Assembly: GCA_002869425.1 (NCBI GenBank) | Contig: PKSZ01000448.1 | Span: forward strand, 1 to 8,328 | DNA: 8,328 nucleotides | From: Marinilabiliales bacterium | Lineage (GTDB): Bacteria; Bacteroidota; Bacteroidia; Bacteroidales; BM523 | Direction of reading: 5' to 3' | Shown here: positions 8,204 to 8,328 of the stretch, piece after piece | Layout: each line of letters begins with the position of its first letter | How positions within the stretch are numbered: position 1 is the stretch's first letter | Notes under the pieces: model-generated | Databases searched by the model: none | Seen by the model: the letters and a program-made list of their open reading frames with translations, nothing else | What the model was told of the DNA's origin: nothing | Made by a program: the position numbers and the translations under genes

Positions 8204-8328
8204 GCCAATACTTAATGTGAAACTTGACGAATTTGGACAAGTGCCACTTGTTGTATAAGTAATATTGTAAAGATTATCTGCAGTGCTTGCTGAAAGATCA
8301 ATCTCACCTGTTCCTGTATCTATGAAAA
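8204..8328 (-). CDS. Upstream fragment of the giant repeat protein (end of B repeat 0)
   Basis: This is an open segment of 41 complete codons that enters from the right edge and ends at the TAA at 8201-8203. It encodes the second half of a type B repeat: FIDTGTGEIDLSAST, then YTTSGTCPNSS and a final strand ending in LSIG. The first half of the repeat and the real start of the gene lie beyond the window. The stop falls in the short acidic linker that joins two domains (in sister units this reads VGEDDP, LAEENP or LSEEDP), and the next domain follows in the same frame with EEDPSFSY. It is therefore the same gene as the segments to its left, not a separate small gene. The outer 51 bases (8278-8328) are an exact copy of 5842-5892. 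Confidence 0.75.
8278..8328 (+). repeat. 51-bp exact direct repeat, copy 1 (reaches the right edge)
   Basis: This copy is identical over 51 bases to 5842-5892, in the same orientation and the same place within the repeat unit (coding DTGTGEIDLSASTA in B0 and B10). The match stops at 8277 on the left and is cut only by the window edge on the right, so the true length may be greater. The distance is 2436 bases, close to ten repeat units. Confidence 0.9.

Larger units (their letters stand above)
1..8328 (-). pseudogene. Giant tandem-repeat surface protein gene, internal part, interrupted by two in-frame TAA codons
   Basis: All 2775 in-frame codons of the minus strand belong to one repeat-built protein. 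The only stops are TAA at 8201-8203 and 5069-5071; no TAG or TGA occurs. The frame does not shift at either stop, and repeats resume at once on the far side, so the three open segments (41, 1043 and 1689 codons) look like one original gene. It encodes at least 33 Ig-like domains of two families: 14 of type B, then 19 of type A. Each complete domain carries a Cys pair. No signal peptide, membrane helix or sorting domain falls in the window because both ends are missing. Giant repeat proteins of this style are known in Bacteroidota as type IX-secreted adhesins or gliding-related surface proteins; that role is inferred here. It could instead be an intact gene with two sequencing or assembly errors, so 'pseudogene' describes the broken frame only. 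Confidence 0.7.
5042..8328 (-). repeat. Block B: 14 tandem type B Ig-like repeats of 80-84 residues
   Basis: Unit boundaries (minus strand, first base to last): B0 partial 8328-8198, B1 8197-7955, B2 7954-7712, B3 7711-7460, B4 7459-7217, B5 7216-6974, B6 6973-6734, B7 6733-6491, B8 6490-6248, B9 6247-6005, B10 6004-5765, B11 5764-5525, B12 5524-5285, B13 5284-5042. Units begin at the acidic pair before PSFSY. Two centre types exist: an L type (AGLVFIDTGTGEIDLSAST; units 0, 2, 4, 8, 10, and a variant in 1) and an N type (SGNLxIxxxTGLIDLSSST; units 5, 6, 7, 9, 11, 12). Units 3 and 13 are a third subtype. Each complete unit has exactly two Cys, one in YC[QE] and one in GTC or GGC, suited to an intradomain disulfide outside the cytoplasm. 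Confidence 0.9.
5765..8328 (-). repeat. Higher-order repeat in block B with a ten-unit (about 2.43 kb) period
   Basis: Units B0-B3 pair with B10-B13: B0/B10 share the 51-bp exact match and an SFxxSI final strand; B1/B11 share ITGTSGG; B2/B12 share SGIDP and the linker ITIT(D/E)(S/A)P; B3/B13 are the only two units of the FCE/TGKI subtype. Unit-to-unit distances are 2427-2436 bases. This suggests that a set of units was duplicated as a group, or that the array grew by ten-unit steps. The interval given runs from B0 to the end of B10; the second, partial cycle continues to about 5042. Confidence 0.6.

Noticed and set aside
8195..8210. Frameshift or compensating insertion and deletion as the cause of the first TAA
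   Set aside because: The spacing from SI to EEDP is the same as in sister units, so a substitution explains it with fewer steps; an indel pair cannot be fully excluded.
1..8328. Regular spacing as a CRISPR array or DNA-level satellite
   Set aside because: Periods of 240-270 bases, conservation at codon level and an open frame show protein repeats; there are no short identical repeats with unique spacers.
1..8328. SprB-type gliding repeats or named cadherin/HYR domains
   Set aside because: The TGxID core slightly recalls cadherin motifs, and the layout recalls SprB-like proteins, but the unit landmarks do not match closely enough to name either family without a profile search.

Overview
The whole window is the interior of one very large, repeat-built protein gene read on the minus strand. 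One reading frame (codons whose lowest + strand coordinate is 2 modulo 3) runs from the right edge to the left edge: 2775 codons with only two stops, TAA at 8201-8203 and TAA at 5069-5071. On both sides of each stop the same frame and the same repeat pattern continue. Neither the true N-terminus (off the right edge) nor the C-terminus (off the left edge) is visible, and there is no intergenic DNA, RNA gene, promoter or terminator that I can support.

Organism: AT-rich DNA (about 40% GC by eye) coding for secreted-looking, Thr/Ser/Gly/Asn-rich tandem Ig-like domains with one Cys pair each. This is the style of giant cell-surface or secreted proteins of Bacteroidota (Flavobacteriia, Cytophagia and relatives), which are usually exported by the type IX secretion system. 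The assignment is inferred from repeat style; no sorting domain or signal peptide lies in the window.

Layout, in protein order (right to left). Block B (8328 to about 5042) holds 13 complete repeats of 80-84 residues and one partial repeat, with a core like PSFSYxxxSYCQG, DPLATITGTGGGTFS, TGEIDLSAST and YTTSGTC. Block A (5032 to 1) holds 18 complete repeats of 87-90 residues and one partial repeat, with a core like PxVxAGxDQxVCANN, TGxWxTSGTGxF, YIPSxxDT and STNNGxC. The switch from B to A is abrupt, and the second TAA sits inside the last strand of the last B repeat, about 12 codons before block A begins.

Points of interest: both in-frame TAA codons lie at domain boundaries and are one base change (G to T) from the Glu codon GAA; the B block shows a higher-order period of ten units (about 2.43 kb), including a 51-bp exact duplication that runs to the right edge; block A shows a weaker ten-unit echo; and one A repeat has lost the otherwise invariant Trp. 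The protein is best read as a long rod- or fibre-like adhesin or surface-layer protein. Its ligand and exact role cannot be told from this sequence.
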